Notes: generated from the sequence alone by a model not told the origin. A DNA stretch of 64,000 bases from Bradysia coprophila (GCF_014529535.1 NW_023503409.1:1116390-1180389), one strand, 5' to 3'; numbered from the stretch's first letter, positions 52,246 to 62,907 are shown. Numbers and translations: made by a program.

Positions 52246-52648
52246 ATGACTATTTTTTTCAAAACAAATATCTGTTCATCATTTCTATTAATTTCTGAGT
52301 GGAACACAACGTAGTCTTTCAAGTACAAATTTTTAGTTTGAGATCTAATTTATCATAGTTTCGTCTTAGTTCAAGTTAAAATTACTTTTTATTTCAGTGT
52401 CGTCTCACATCGTTCAATGTCCTGTTTTGGTTTCAATATTAATTTAATTTAGTTTAGGACTCTTATTAATTTCGTCTGTGGAAAAATCGAAAAAAAAAAT
52501 AAAATTTCAAATTGAGCAACCTGATACTCGTCATAATATTGTCCATACTTTCCATACGTTTGTCCATACATAGATTCTGGCATGTCGTGTGAAATATAAA
52601 TCGTAGTATCCGCTGAGATTTGTATTCTGTATATAGATTGTAGTGACA

Positions 52649-52771
52649 TTATGTAGCGTCCATTAGTTCTTTACGATTTGAGAGGACAAAACGGTTTTTG
52701 TCCGATCCTGATTGAGTCTGACTTTGTCCATAAAGCATACGTTCCTGTGGTGTACGACGCGGTACTGACAT
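52649..52771 (-). CDS. Unrecognised 40-residue ORF, coding-like
   Basis: On the minus strand, ATG at 52771: MSVPRRTPQERMLYGQ..., ending RKELMDAT before TAA. A second coding-like stretch follows 80-130 bp further along in another frame (ESMYGQTYGKYGQYYDEYQ, about 52523-52579), sharing the MxYGQ word. They could be two exons of a small gene, a decayed gene piece or chance. I do not recognise the protein. No good splice pair joins the two. Confidence 0.3.
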   Translation of the reverse strand: MSVPRRTPQERMLYGQSQTQSGSDKNRFVLSNRKELMDAT

Positions 52772-52930
52772 TTTCTCTGGAACAGGCTTTAACGACTCCT
52801 CGTATCACTAGCAATCAAGGCATAAGTAAATCTCTGTTGGATGTCTGAAACACGCCACACGTCTTGTCAGTCACTCCGTTTTAAGTTGGTATTCAAGAAG
52901 ATGGATGACGTAAAGGTCATGTGTTTTTTC

Positions 52931-53132
52931 CACGAAAGAGTAAAGTTAACCAGGTAGGAGAGCTGATTTGACTAGGGACCTGAATAATCTAGTAGCCCTA
53001 TAATTTTTACGAATAAAATTTTTCAATTTATGTCAGTGTTCATTTGAGTTCATTTTCATACAGTGTATTACGTCACTTATTTAACGTTTCGAAATTGAAC
53101 CGCTACTGCCTGGTTTATTTTACTCTGCCGTG
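52931..53132. mobile_element. MITE, CACGGCAGAGTAAA family, copy 2 (inverted relative to copy 1)
   Basis: 202 bp like copy 1 but in reverse orientation. The left end is CACGAAAGAGTAAAG; the right end is the complement of CACGGCAGAGTAAA. The interior shares CTAGTAGTCC/CCTATA-type text, CAATTTATGTCAGTGTTCAT and CATTTTCATACAGTGTATTA with copy 1. Its right end touches the 1.4 kb element directly. A clean target duplication is not seen. Confidence 0.83.
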
Positions 53133-54540
53133 GTTTTTAGCCCCGTACGAAGTACGAAGGGGCTTATAGGATTACGATGCCGTGTGTAATTGATGGAATT
53201 CGAAGCAGACGGTAAGGGCAAAGTGTTTGCCTATGTTCATAGATGACGAATCCGCAATAAAAATTTGGGCCGTCTGTCCGTCTGTCCGTCTGTCCGTCTG
53301 TCCATCTGTCCGTCTGTCCGTCTGTCCGTCTGTCCGTCTGTCCGTCTGTCCGTCTGTCCGTCTGTCCGTCTGTCCGTCTGTCCGTCACGTCGATATCTTG
53401 AGTAAATCAAATCCGATTTCAAAAATTTTTTTTTTCCCTGAAAGATAGTCAAAATAGTGAGGCTAAGTTCGAAGATGGGCATATTCGGGTCGGCCCTTCG
53501 TGAGTTAGGGCCACCTAAGTGATTTAAGGTCTTTTGGTGATATTTATGGCAAAATAAACGATGGAAATGTAAATGACACGGCAAATGATAGGTATTGTCA
53601 ATACCAATCCAGGAAAAAGTTTTTTAAAATCGGGTGAGTGGACCGTGAGTTAGGGCCTTAGAAGTGAAAAGCTACTAGGGTCCTATGTGTATTTTACATT
53701 GAACTCGAGTAAATTTCATTCGTTTTTCGTAATTTTTGTGTCATTTGGAAGGTAATCAAAGGCCGAATAGAATGTTGTTGAAAAAAAAAAAAAATTGGGT
53801 GCTCGGACTAAGGCCGCTACTAGGGCCCTATGCGTATTTTACATATAACTCGAGCAAATTTCATCAGTTTTTCGTAAATTTTGTTTCATTTGGAAGGTAA
53901 TCAAAGGCCGAATAGAATGTAGTTGAAAAAAAATAAATTTGGGTCCTCGGACTAAGGCCGCTACTAGGGCCCTATGTGTATTTTACATAGAACTCGAGCA
54001 AATTTCATCCGTTTTCCGTATTTTTTGTTTCATTTGGAGGGTAATCAAAGGCCGAATAGAATGTAGTTGAAAAAAAAATAAATTTGAGTCCTCGGACTAA
54101 GGCTGGTAGTAGGGCCCTATGTGTATTTTACATACAACTCGCGTAAATTTCATCCGTTTGTCGTAATTTTTGTTTAATTTAGAAGGTAATCGAAGGCCGA
54201 ATAGAATGTAGTTGAAAAAAAAAATAAATTTGGGTCCTCGGACTAAGGCCGGTACTAGGGCCCTATGTGTATTTATACTCAATAAATTAAAATTTTAGGG
54301 CTATTTGAAATTTTTGTTTCATTTGAAAGGAACGTCGTACGGGGCTTCGTAATTGCGCTATGCGCAATTTCTAAGATGTACACATTCCATAATAATTTTA
54401 CTTTAACTACATTAACCGGCGCAATAGGCTTACGGTCAAAGTAGGGTGACAGACGCACTAGGGTCACGTACGCAATAGATATACGGGTTTGTACGGGGCT
54501 CAGTCGCAGCAAACGCTCCGACTGTTCTGATGGCTCGTTT
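53133..54540 (+). mobile_element. 1.4 kb nonautonomous element with AGCCCCGTAC/GTACGGGGCT ends, copy A
   Basis: The element begins near GTTTTTAGCCCCGTACGAAG and ends near GTACGGGGCT plus CAGTCGCAGCAAACGCTCCG. The same ends and interior recur in reverse orientation at 61350-62668. Inside: a GTCCGTCT microsatellite (53271-53386), a unique segment with GGGCATATTCGGGTCGGCC, and four to five tandem units of 144-146 bp (starts near 53673, 53817, 53961, 54106, 54252), each carrying CTAGGGCCCTATG and AGGCCGAATAGAATGT. No protein of its own; open frames here are translations of the microsatellite. Superfamily unknown. Confidence 0.85.
53271..53386. repeat. (GTCCGTCT)n microsatellite, about 14 units
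   Basis: Eight-base repeat, one unit carrying a C-to-A-type change (GTCCATCT). The equivalent place in the inverted copy (62511-62530) has only about 2.5 units, so the tract expanded or shrank after the copies separated. Confidence 0.95.
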
Positions 54541-55261
54541 CACTTGCTTTTAAAAAGGACCGTGTTTTTGGTGTGTAACCTTCAATTTAATTTGTGGTGC
54601 TTTTCTGAAAAATCATAACACAATATGTAGGTACATACGTTTCCAGTTCTCATATTATGTTATGGTACTAGTTCTACTCGTGACAAGCTCATATAAGTGT
54701 ACCATATACTACCTTACGAAGGGAGCTACGGAGTAACTGATGAGTGATGATGGACATTCCTACAATGTCCTCAGCCCACTGTAGTATTCTGAGGCCGCGA
54801 TCTATTATTATCACTTTAACGTGAACAGTATTGCGAGAAAGGGAAGAGCAATAGAAAGCTCTGTTAAGCTACGTGTTTTAACAACACGATTGTCTATTGT
54901 GAGAGAAGTGGTGTTATTCTGAATGACGTGAAACGTTTGTATGTACCCGGATCATGTTCCGTATCCATATTAAGTAGTTGGATGTAAGTCTGAGGACTTA
55001 TAAACTGACATTATGTTCAATAAAATTCATTGATCAAAATTATCACAGAGCGAGAGCATATTAATAAATTATCCATAAGTCAAATCTAAACAACAATATT
55101 GGTTGTCTGTTTTCTTGCATATATTATAATAGAAAACAATTCAATAACAAAAACACCAGAAATACATCATCATTTCCACAATATGACGCTTACTACTGAA
55201 TAAATTGTCGATTCATAACAACTTTAACATAAAACAATGAATACTTTACTCGATCGGTGAA
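54541..55261. other. Spacer, nothing recognised
   Basis: About 720 bp with no supported gene, RNA or repeat. Confidence 0.5.
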
Positions 55262-55612
55262 AGAAATCGATTTACTGTTAGAGATACAATGGCTGCATCG
55301 TATATTAACGAGTCGTCAAAGAAAGCACGCTCAATTGCTGACAAAGCGGAGAGACATAAACATAATCATTATATGAAATTAAAGCAAAATTATTTATTCA
55401 CCCCGCTTGCTTTTGAAACTTTAGGTTGCATGGGTCCTGAGACGAAGAAATTTGTAGAAAAATTGGGATCATTAATGAAAAAGGCAACTGGTGAGGCTAA
55501 ATCAAAGGACTATCTTTTGCAACGAATTTCAATCGCTATACAACGTGGAAACGCCGCCTGCATTTTGGGCACATTAGCGAAAAATAGAATAGATGATTTT
55601 TATTTATTGTAA
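55262..55612 (+). mobile_element. 5'-truncated relative of the RT element: C-terminal end only
   Basis: The frame up to the TAA at 55610 encodes the extreme C terminus of the protein at 47310-49787. Matching blocks: RDTMAASY versus SDTVAPSY, AERHKHNHYM, LFTPLAFETLG versus IFTPIAFETFG, and IAIQRGNAACIL versus IEIQRGNCASIL. Homology begins just before the DT.A.SY block, so the RT and endonuclease parts are absent, as expected of 5' truncation during target-primed insertion. The sequence is diverged from the other copy, so it represents a different lineage, not a recent duplicate. Confidence 0.85.
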
Positions 55613-57184
55613 ATTTAATATATTTTTTTGGAAAAGATCGCTTTTTTACAGGCTGCGTCATTATTGTGAGCAGTCTTTTTTTGCGCATTTAAAAAAATTA
55701 TTCATATTATATCATGTACAGATTACAGATTAAAAAAATAAGATTTACAGTCGATTTATGAACGTAACGCCAGATACGAAACGTAAAAAAATGTGAAATC
55801 CTTGATAAACCATGTTAGATTTTGTCGGTAATTTATCGTAAAACTATAAATAAAATGACATCAACAGTCAGTTATCTTTGCAGCTATAACAATTACTAGT
55901 CAATCCCATTCACCCCTAAGGTGTCTTCAGAAAGTATGTATATACATACATAGTAAGTACCTACATTGACTCAATATAAATGGTCAATTGGTACGTTGTC
56001 AGCGCGTGTAATTTTGAACATTATCACAACTTTGAACACAATTTGCCTCATTTTCTTTTGAATATGTGGGTGCGTCAAGGAGGCAAAAAGTGTCCAACGT
56101 TGCACGCGATTATGATACCTTACGATTCTGTGCGATAATTTGTTTATATTGGACGTGAACTATATACAACGCCTGGGATACAATATCTTACCAGTCCAAG
56201 CCAAACAAATTGTCCTACAGTTGTATGGAATTACTTTAACTTACCTTCACGGAGCCAAAGCTTTACCTCACGTTTTTGAATAAAATACCTTTCTTGGCAA
56301 TGGGGTAAATGATGGAAATGGTACAGGAAGTACTATTTCCATCATTTACTCCATTCATAAGTAATGTACTTGCTTAACTTCTTGCTTTTATCACTTTCAT
56401 CACATCCAATTCGAATATGAATTAATTACGAAATGATGAAAATGTGGAGTTCTGTGTTTGTGCTCGGTTAGTTGGTCGAATCGGATGTAAAACATTCTTT
56501 CACCTAAACCTCTCTTCAAGTTTTTTTTTTTCTTATATAACTTAATGGACCAGCGCAACAGTGTAGCATCCATCTAATGAATAATTTATAATGAATACGG
56601 AACTGGTAACACCATAAAAAATTGCATACCTATGCGTATAGAGATAGGTCTATTTCAAGTGCGACAGGGGGACGTATTTTAAATAAATAAAGAAACAGTC
56701 GATCTTAATTTGAAACGAGCTTGGAACGCCATAAGCAGCAATATTAATCGTTCTAACTCCAAATTGACGTAACATTTTGATTTGGAATTTACTAACCTAC
56801 CGTTCGAATTTCATATTCATATTCATATTCAAGGCGCTCCAATTTAATATTCGTCCTTATTTCTAAAGTCTTTGGTGAATAAGACTGAAAATCACTTGTC
56901 GTTCCAAATCAAAATAATTTACTCTCCAATAATGGTCAAGAGCCGTAGCAAGTATACACATATAGCCTTTGAATCTTACTTCGTCGTGTCAAGGTTCTTT
57001 GTTTCTTGGCACATAGAATTTTTTTCGATCCAACTAATTTCGTACTTTGTGCACGTTCCCCACAACTATCAACAAAATTTTTTGAGAATTGATTAAAGCT
57101 ATAGACCATTTTTCAGTTGCTTTGATAACAACGCAAGCTTCGATAGACAAAGTGGAGTGATTTACTTTCAAATCAAGAGGCAAA
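55613..57184. other. Spacer upstream of the P450 gene, one small palindrome
   Basis: It contains a 53 bp near-palindrome at 56301-56353 (arms GGGGTAAATGATGGAAAT and ATTTCCATCATTTACTCC) and a TTCATA/CATATT simple repeat near 56808-56830. No ORF recognised. The P450 promoter should lie in the last few hundred bases. Confidence 0.55.
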
Positions 57185-59564
57185 ATGTTTTTCCAGATAT
57201 TCCTTACATTTACGACTTGCATATTATTTTATTGTATTTCCTATAAAAAACGAAATGCTCGTCTACCACCAGGTGATTTTTCTAATTTGAATTGGCCACT
57301 CAATATTCAATTCATACGATATCATAGGTCCCGTTCGATGGCCAATTTTGGGAAGTCTTATCCAATTACATCAAGCTGATTCGGAATACGTGCATATAGC
57401 TCTGGCGAAACTGGCAAAGCAATATGGAGATATTATGAGTTTTGGATTTGGCATGCAGACTGCTGGTAAATTTGAAATGTTTTCTCAGCTTGTTAATGAC
57501 TTAAATTCAGCCATTCACAAGTGGGAACTCGATATTAGGCTACTGGAAAAATAATGTTTTTCAATTTAGTGGTTATCTCATCTTTTGAAACAATGAAAAA
57601 TGTTTTTCAACGAGCAGACACCAATTCACATCGCTTTGAGTTTTCCTATGTTTTCGATAGAAATTACGGAAAGAATCTTGGTAAGAATAAAATGATTTTG
57701 TATGCATCGTTTTCTGATCATAATTCGGTTAGGAATACTTTGGTCTCATGGAGATACTTGGGTAAACGTTAGAACGCTTACAAAAAAAGTTCTGAAGGAA
57801 TTTGGTTATGGCAAATCTAGAATAATGGACGTCTCACTGGTTGATTCGGCGAGTCAGCTAATCGACGGCATCAAAATCGAATTGCTAGATGCTATTGAGG
57901 GTATATTCATCGTTGAATCACACAAATTTTCAATTCATGTAGTGAATGTGCTGTGGAATTTGATTGGTGGCTACAAATTCAATCCGAACGATGAACTTAT
58001 AAAAAGGAATATGGAATGTGCACATAAAATCATCGATGTTCTCAGTCACCGAAATCCGTACAATGTGCTTCCGTTCCTAAAAAGTTGGTTTCCGAACTAC
58101 GTTCACCATCCGGAACACTTGAAACTTCATAAAGAAATCCACGATTTCACAAAAGTGATTGCGTAAATGGAATAATTTGATCTAATTTTCATTACATTGC
58201 TATTTAGATGCTTATTAATGATGCGAAAGAAAAGCGGAGCCAACGGCTACAGTCAGAACCAACATCTTTTATTGAAGTTTTTATGGACAAAATTGAAGAC
58301 CATCGTGGAGATGCAAAAACGATTTTTACAAGTAATTGCTACGAAACTTTTACAGAAAGCTCTATCATATGTTATCTTCAGAGTTTAGAATGATATGGGA
58401 CATTTCATAAATGACGTCAAATGAGATGGAGAGTGTAGAGTGTCACGTTATTAGTCTGGATAGTATCGAGAAAACACGAAAACCGCTGGACGTCATTTAT
58501 GGATGACCCTTCTGTAAATGTGATCAGAAAATTAACAGATTCGATAATAACTGATATGAAGCTGCCTGTGAAGGAATAATTACACAACTTTATTGATTTA
58601 GCAAATGTACATAAAAACTAAATTGATGTGAACTTGGCTCTTTTTGTTAACTGTGTAATCCTTGACCAACATTTCTGAGAACACTGTACCGATTTCATAT
58701 TAAACAGATGAACAATTGGAAATAATTCTGGAAGATTTATTTCTTGCTGGTCTGGAAACAACAGGAACGTTTCTGGCATGGGCTGTATTATTTCTGGTAC
58801 AAAATCCGGATGTGCAACGACAACTTCGTCATGATATTCTCGCGAAAAATATGAAACGAACCGAAGACTTACAGTCGCTTGAGTTAAAAAAGTAAGAAAA
58901 ATTAGTAAGTTGGCATTGAATTAGGCGATGGCCAAATTCAATGATAAGTTGTGTTTCTTCCTAGAAAGGTTACTAACAAATATCAAATGTTTTAGATTAC
59001 CATATTTGAAAGCGACGGTGCTCGAAACTCTCCGTGTGGGAAATGTTATTCCTCTACCCCTTCCGAGATTTAACACACAAGATATTGAGATAAGGGAATA
59101 CACAATTCCTAAGGTTAGTCAGTGTCGCCTTATTCTTACGTCTTTTTATTTAATTTCTTTTTATCTGGGCAGGGCTCAATTCTATTCTACAATTTGTACG
59201 CTATGTACAACGATGAAAAATATTGGACCGATCCCGGAATTTTCAGACCAGATCGGTTTTTACAGGAAAATGGAGACATTGACATACCTAAATCCGAACG
59301 AATATTGAATTCCGTAATGGGCACTGGTGATGTACACCGATGTACATTCGAATTTAATAATTTCATTATTCCACTTCCACAGGACCTAGAATTTGTTTCG
59401 GAGAGTCTCTAGCGATTGATTCGCTTTTCGTTTTCTTGGGAGCACTAATTATCAATTTTAAATTTGAAGCCATACCTGGTCGGGAGCCATCAAAGGAAAA
59501 TCCAGATTCTGTGTTCTGCATAGGTCCTCGCAAGTATTGCATGAAGATTACACCTGAACTGTAA
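57185..59564 (+). CDS. Cytochrome P450, CYP2-clan-like, intact, 506 residues
   Basis: Haem-thiolate monooxygenase of the endoplasmic reticulum. Nine exons: 57185-57272, 57328-57465, 57570-57680, 57733-58154, 58208-58331, 58708-58891, 58996-59113, 59173-59326, 59383-59564; 1521 nt, no stop, normal length. N-terminal membrane anchor (MFFQIFLTFTTCILFYCISY), then basic residues and the proline hinge LPPGPVRWPILG. I-helix LFLAGLETTGTF (about 306-317), K-helix ETLR (366-369), the FRPDRF segment, and the haem loop MGTGPRICFGESLA with Cys about 451. The conserved phenylalanine of the FxxGxRxCxG signature is methionine here, an unusual change. The substrate is unknown; CYP2-clan members include ecdysteroid and juvenile-hormone enzymes. 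It sits alone in transposon-rich DNA. A poly(A) signal lies near 59650. Confidence 0.92.
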
Positions 59565-60169
59565 CTAATGAATAAAATGTGTTTGGAATTAGATTTTAAA
59601 ATTATTCCACGACACCGCTCGAAAATGTATATAATCAGTTTTGTAAAAAATAAATAAAAGAAGAACAATTGATAGCATTCTTATTTTCATTCAGATATTT
59701 GTATTGAAATGAGTGGTAACTTTGCGACCAGAGCCAAGCGAGTTTCATTTTTGATCAACCCAAGCAAAAAATCTTTTCAACGCGTTTTATAGCAGACGTA
59801 AACGTCGTTTGTTAGAAAATATAAGATACACATTTAGAAATGTCATTACAAAAATTTTCGAAATAGAATAGTTAAATTTTTAAAAGCTAAACCCGACTGC
59901 AAATCTTCCAAAAGCCTATGATATTTTTCGATTCTTTTAACTCGTCTTTAAAAGACTGAATCTTTAAAACTTGCGAAGAAATGAAGAGTTCAGCAAAGTT
60001 CAGATGAAAAATTATGAATTAAAATTATTATGATTTCAGACGATTCGTGTGAATATCAGTGAACCTTCAGTTATTACATTAATTTAACATAAGATTTCAT
60101 TAAAAAAAAATCGTTTTGGTTCATCGAAGATTACTTTCTTTCACTAATCTTATTTCGATGTGAAAAGGC
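59565..60169. other. Spacer after the P450, nothing recognised
   Basis: AT-rich 3' flank of about 600 bp with no supported feature beyond the AATAAA signal. Confidence 0.5.
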
Positions 60170-60334
60170 AAAGCACCTAGCAGGGTAATAAATAAAGTAG
60201 TATTCTAATCGAAGTATGCGAATATTTCCATACCTTATTGCAAAATTACCATTAAGGCTGCTAATGGTATTATTGGTACCAAAATACTACTCTATTTGAC
60301 GTGTAAAAACCTCTATTACCCTGCTAGGTGCTTT
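60170..60334. mobile_element. MITE with AAGCACCTAGCAGGGTAAT ends
   Basis: 165 bp with exact inverted ends AAGCACCTAGCAGGGTAAT and its complement. Weaker inverted matches continue inside (AAGTAGTATT near 60200 versus AATACTACT near 60283). It abuts the foldback element at 60339; the TGCTTTGGTG at its right edge supplied that element's target site. Confidence 0.78.
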
Positions 60335-60338
60335 GGTG

Positions 60339-60543
60339 CAATGAAAGTAGATAAGTAGGTATGGCCAGTCCATACAAGTCGGAGCACATACGGATTTGCA
60401 TGGCGCCACCTCAAACGAACTCATTTCTAGTGCAAATTTCCAATAGAAATGAGTTCGTTTGAGGTGGCGCCATGCAAATCCGTATGTGCTCCGGCTAGAA
60501 CAAATTTGAACGTTTGGCCATACCTATCTATTTACTTTCATTG
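60339..60543. mobile_element. Foldback element copy 2 with perfect 49 bp core arms and 8-bp TSD
   Basis: Outer inverted ends CAATGAAAGTAGATAAGTAG and TTTACTTTCATTG are imperfect complements that continue into GGTATGGCCA/TGGCCATACC. The direct repeat CTTTGGTG flanks it at 60331-60338 and 60544-60551. Inside, 60380-60428 (CGGAGCACATACGGATTTGC...) and 60445-60493 are perfect complements, 49 of 49, around a 16-base loop. The core is GC-richer than its surroundings and does not resemble the core of copy 1 (50448). Confidence 0.85.
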
Positions 60544-60559
60544 CTTTGGTGTATTACGA

Positions 60560-61129
60560 TACACAAGTCAAGTCAAGTCATACTTGATTTTGAATTTGAG
60601 CTGTTCACTTTTACAAAGTCATTGCCTTTATGGCCAATTGTGGCAAATATTTGAAATTGTACGACCCTGTACGGCTCGTATAACTGGAGAAAAGGGCATC
60701 TTTTCGGTTTTTGATCACCTCGAACTAGTCACACAAGCGTCGATTTCGGTCGGATGTTTTAGAAAAGAATCCGTTTTCCGAAAATACTCACCGGTATTAA
60801 CATCTTGAATATCGACTAGGGGATTGACCTCATCTACAATCATTAGTCTTAGTCACTATGGCATAGTGTTACTTACGTTGCTGAAAGGTTCGAGGCATAC
60901 ATTCTCCGTTCCAGCGACTTAAACAAAATAACCAGAGTTACCACTAACGCCACCTCCAAACTTTTATTGAATTCATTCTTCGTCTTCTTCATCTACATTC
61001 GCTTCGCGTCTATGCTTTTCCTTTTGGTACAACTCTCGAAACGTTTCAAATTCCTCTACGGTGACGAACTGACTTTGGGATTTTTTTGGCTTGAACAGGC
61101 CCAGCCGATCCCATTTTAAAACGTTTTTT
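60560..61129 (-). pseudogene. Cluster of coding-like fragments, unrecognised, possible gene remnant
   Basis: The clearest piece is a minus-strand frame 60973-61129: LKWDRLGLFKPKKSQSQF, then VTVEEFETFRELYQKEKHRR, ending DVDEEDEE-like acidic residues before TGA. AATAAA follows seven bases after the stop (about 60960-60968). Further left on the same strand are short coding-like pieces: a block ENVCLEPFSN ending at a perfect GTAAGT (about 60873), and MIVDEVNPLVDIQDVNT (60843 down) ending at GTGAGT. Spacings are too small for ordinary introns, so this may be a decayed or interrupted gene, or chance. I recognise no family. Confidence 0.3.
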
Positions 61130-61267
61130 TAGACGTTTCGGAATGAACATATCTATTTTGAGGCGTTTCGAAATGAACAGATCATTTTGAAACGTTTTTT
61201 TAGACGTTTCGGAATGAACAGATCATTTTGAAACGTTTTAGGCGTTTTGGAATGAATAAATCATTTG
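61111..61267. repeat. Degenerate tandem repeat, unit with AAACGTTTTTTTAGACG and GGAATGAACA
   Basis: Four or so imperfect copies of a unit of 27-57 bp: the words CATTTTGAAACG, AGACGTTTCGGAATGAACA and GGCGTTT(C/T)G recur through the interval. No coding sense. Confidence 0.7.
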
Positions 61268-61349
61268 CTGAATTTAAAAAGAAAATCCAAAAGACATCCA
61301 ACTTGACTTTCTTACAAATTCGGCATTCACAATAAAAGGAACTAACTTT

Positions 61350-62668
61350 AAACGAGCCATCAGAACAGTCGGAGCGTTTGCTGCGACTGAGCCCCGTACA
61401 AACCCGTATATCTATTGCGTACGTGACCCTAGTGCGTCTGTCACCCTATTTTGACCGTAAGCCTATGCGCCGGTTAAAGTAGTTAATGTAAAATTATTAT
61501 GTAATGTGTACATCTTAGAAATTGCGCATAGCGCAATTACGAAGCCCCGCACGACGTTCCTTTCAAATAAAACAAAAATTTCAAATAGCCCTAAAATTTT
61601 AATTTATTGAGTATAAATACAGATAGGGCCTAGTTTCGGCCTCAGTCCGAGGATCCAAATTTAATCTTTTTTTTCAAGTACATTCTATTCGGCCTTTGAT
61701 TACCTTCCAAATGAAACAAAAAATACGGAAAACGGATGAAATTTGCTCGAGTTATATGTAAAATACACATAAGGCCCTAGTAGCGGCCTTAGTCCGAGGA
61801 CCCAAATTTAATTTTTTTTCAACAACATTCTATTCGGCCTTTGATTACCTTCCAAATGAAACAAAAATTACGAAAAACGGATGAAATTTGCTCGAGTTAT
61901 ATGTAAAATACACATAGGGCCCTAGTAGCGGCCTTAGTCCAAGGACCCAAATTTAATTTTTTTTTTCAACAACATTCTATTCGGTGTTCGATTATCTTTC
62001 AAATGAAACAAAGATTACGAAAAACGGATGAAATTTACTCGAGTTGTATGTAAAATACGCATAGGGCCCTAGTAGCGGCCTTAGTCCGATGACCCAAATT
62101 TAATTTTTTTTTTTCAACAACATTCTATTCGGCCTTTGATTACCTTCCAAATGACACAAAAATTACGAAAAACGAATGAAATTTACTTGAGTTCTATGTA
62201 AAATACGCATAGGGCCCTAGTAGCTTTTCACTTCTAAGGCCCTAACTCACGGTCCACTCACCCGATTTTAAAAAACTTTTTTTTCCTGGATTGGTATTGA
62301 CAATACCTATCATTTGCCGTGTCATTTACATTTCCATCGTTTATTTTGCCATAAATATCACCAAAAGACCTTAAATCACTTAGGTGGCCCTAACTCACGA
62401 AGGGCCGACCCGAATATGCCCATCTTCGAACTTAGCCTCACTATTTTGACTATCTTTCAGGAAAAAAAAATTTTTGAAATCGGATTTGATTTACTCAAGA
62501 TATCGACGTGACGGACAGACGGACAGACGGCCCAAATTTTTATTGCGGATTCGTCATCTATGAACATAGGCAAACACTTTGCCCTTACCGTCTGCTTCGA
62601 ATTCCATCAATTACACACGGCATCGTAATCCTATAAGCCCCTTCGTACTTCGTACGGGGCTAAAAACC
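61350..62668 (-). mobile_element. 1.3 kb nonautonomous element, copy B, inverted relative to copy A
   Basis: Reverse-complement homologue of 53133-54540 along its whole length. It includes the ends (AAACGAGCCATCAGAACAGT at the left; GTACGGGGCTAAAAACC at the right), the roughly 146 bp tandem units (spaced near 61626, 61773, 61919, 62067 and 62218) and the unique segment with GGGCCGACCCGAATATGCCC. Its microsatellite is nearly absent (about 2.5 units at 62511-62530). The two copies differ by scattered substitutions. It lies directly against a jockey-like RT fragment on the right. Confidence 0.85.
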
Positions 62669-62907
62669 GATCAAAATTTTCACGAGCGAACAAATTAATC
62701 CTGTACAAGTCGATGATCCGACCAAAGATCACGTACGCAGCACCGGTTTGGATCGCGACTAATCAAACGAATTTGTACAATCTCCAACGGACACAGAATA
62801 AAATCATCAAAACGATTCTCGGAGTCCAGCGTACATTCCCATCAAATCTGCTTCACTCGACACTAAAAATGAAAAAAATTCTGACAGTCCTCGAAGATCT
62901 GAGGTAA
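62669..62907 (+). mobile_element. Jockey-like non-LTR reverse transcriptase fragment
   Basis: A frame ending in TAA at 62905 encodes FSRANKLILYKSMIRPKITY, then AAPVWIATNQTNLYNLQRTQ and NKIIKTILGVQRTFPSNLLH. This is the thumb region just after the RT domain of jockey-type elements (LYKS.IRP..TYAAPVW.......LQR.QNK). Everything upstream is missing where element copy B begins, so either the element inserted into the retroelement or truncation happened before insertion. The upstream RT part is not found on the far side of copy B. Confidence 0.83.

Noticed and set aside
53164-53584. Open frames encoding (TDGQTDRR)n or (VCPSVRLS)n
   Set aside because: Direct translation of the 8-bp microsatellite in both strands, not a protein.
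53271-54345. CRISPR-like direct repeats
   Set aside because: The 8-bp units are contiguous with no spacers, and the 145 bp units are a plain tandem array inside a transposon; the DNA is eukaryotic.
57185-59564. P450 as a pseudogene because the frame is broken into many short ORFs
   Set aside because: GT-AG introns with matching phases restore one continuous 506-codon frame with all P450 motifs.
60449-60808. 119-residue plus-strand open frame
   Set aside because: It starts inside the palindromic core of the foldback and has no domain; an accident of the repeat.
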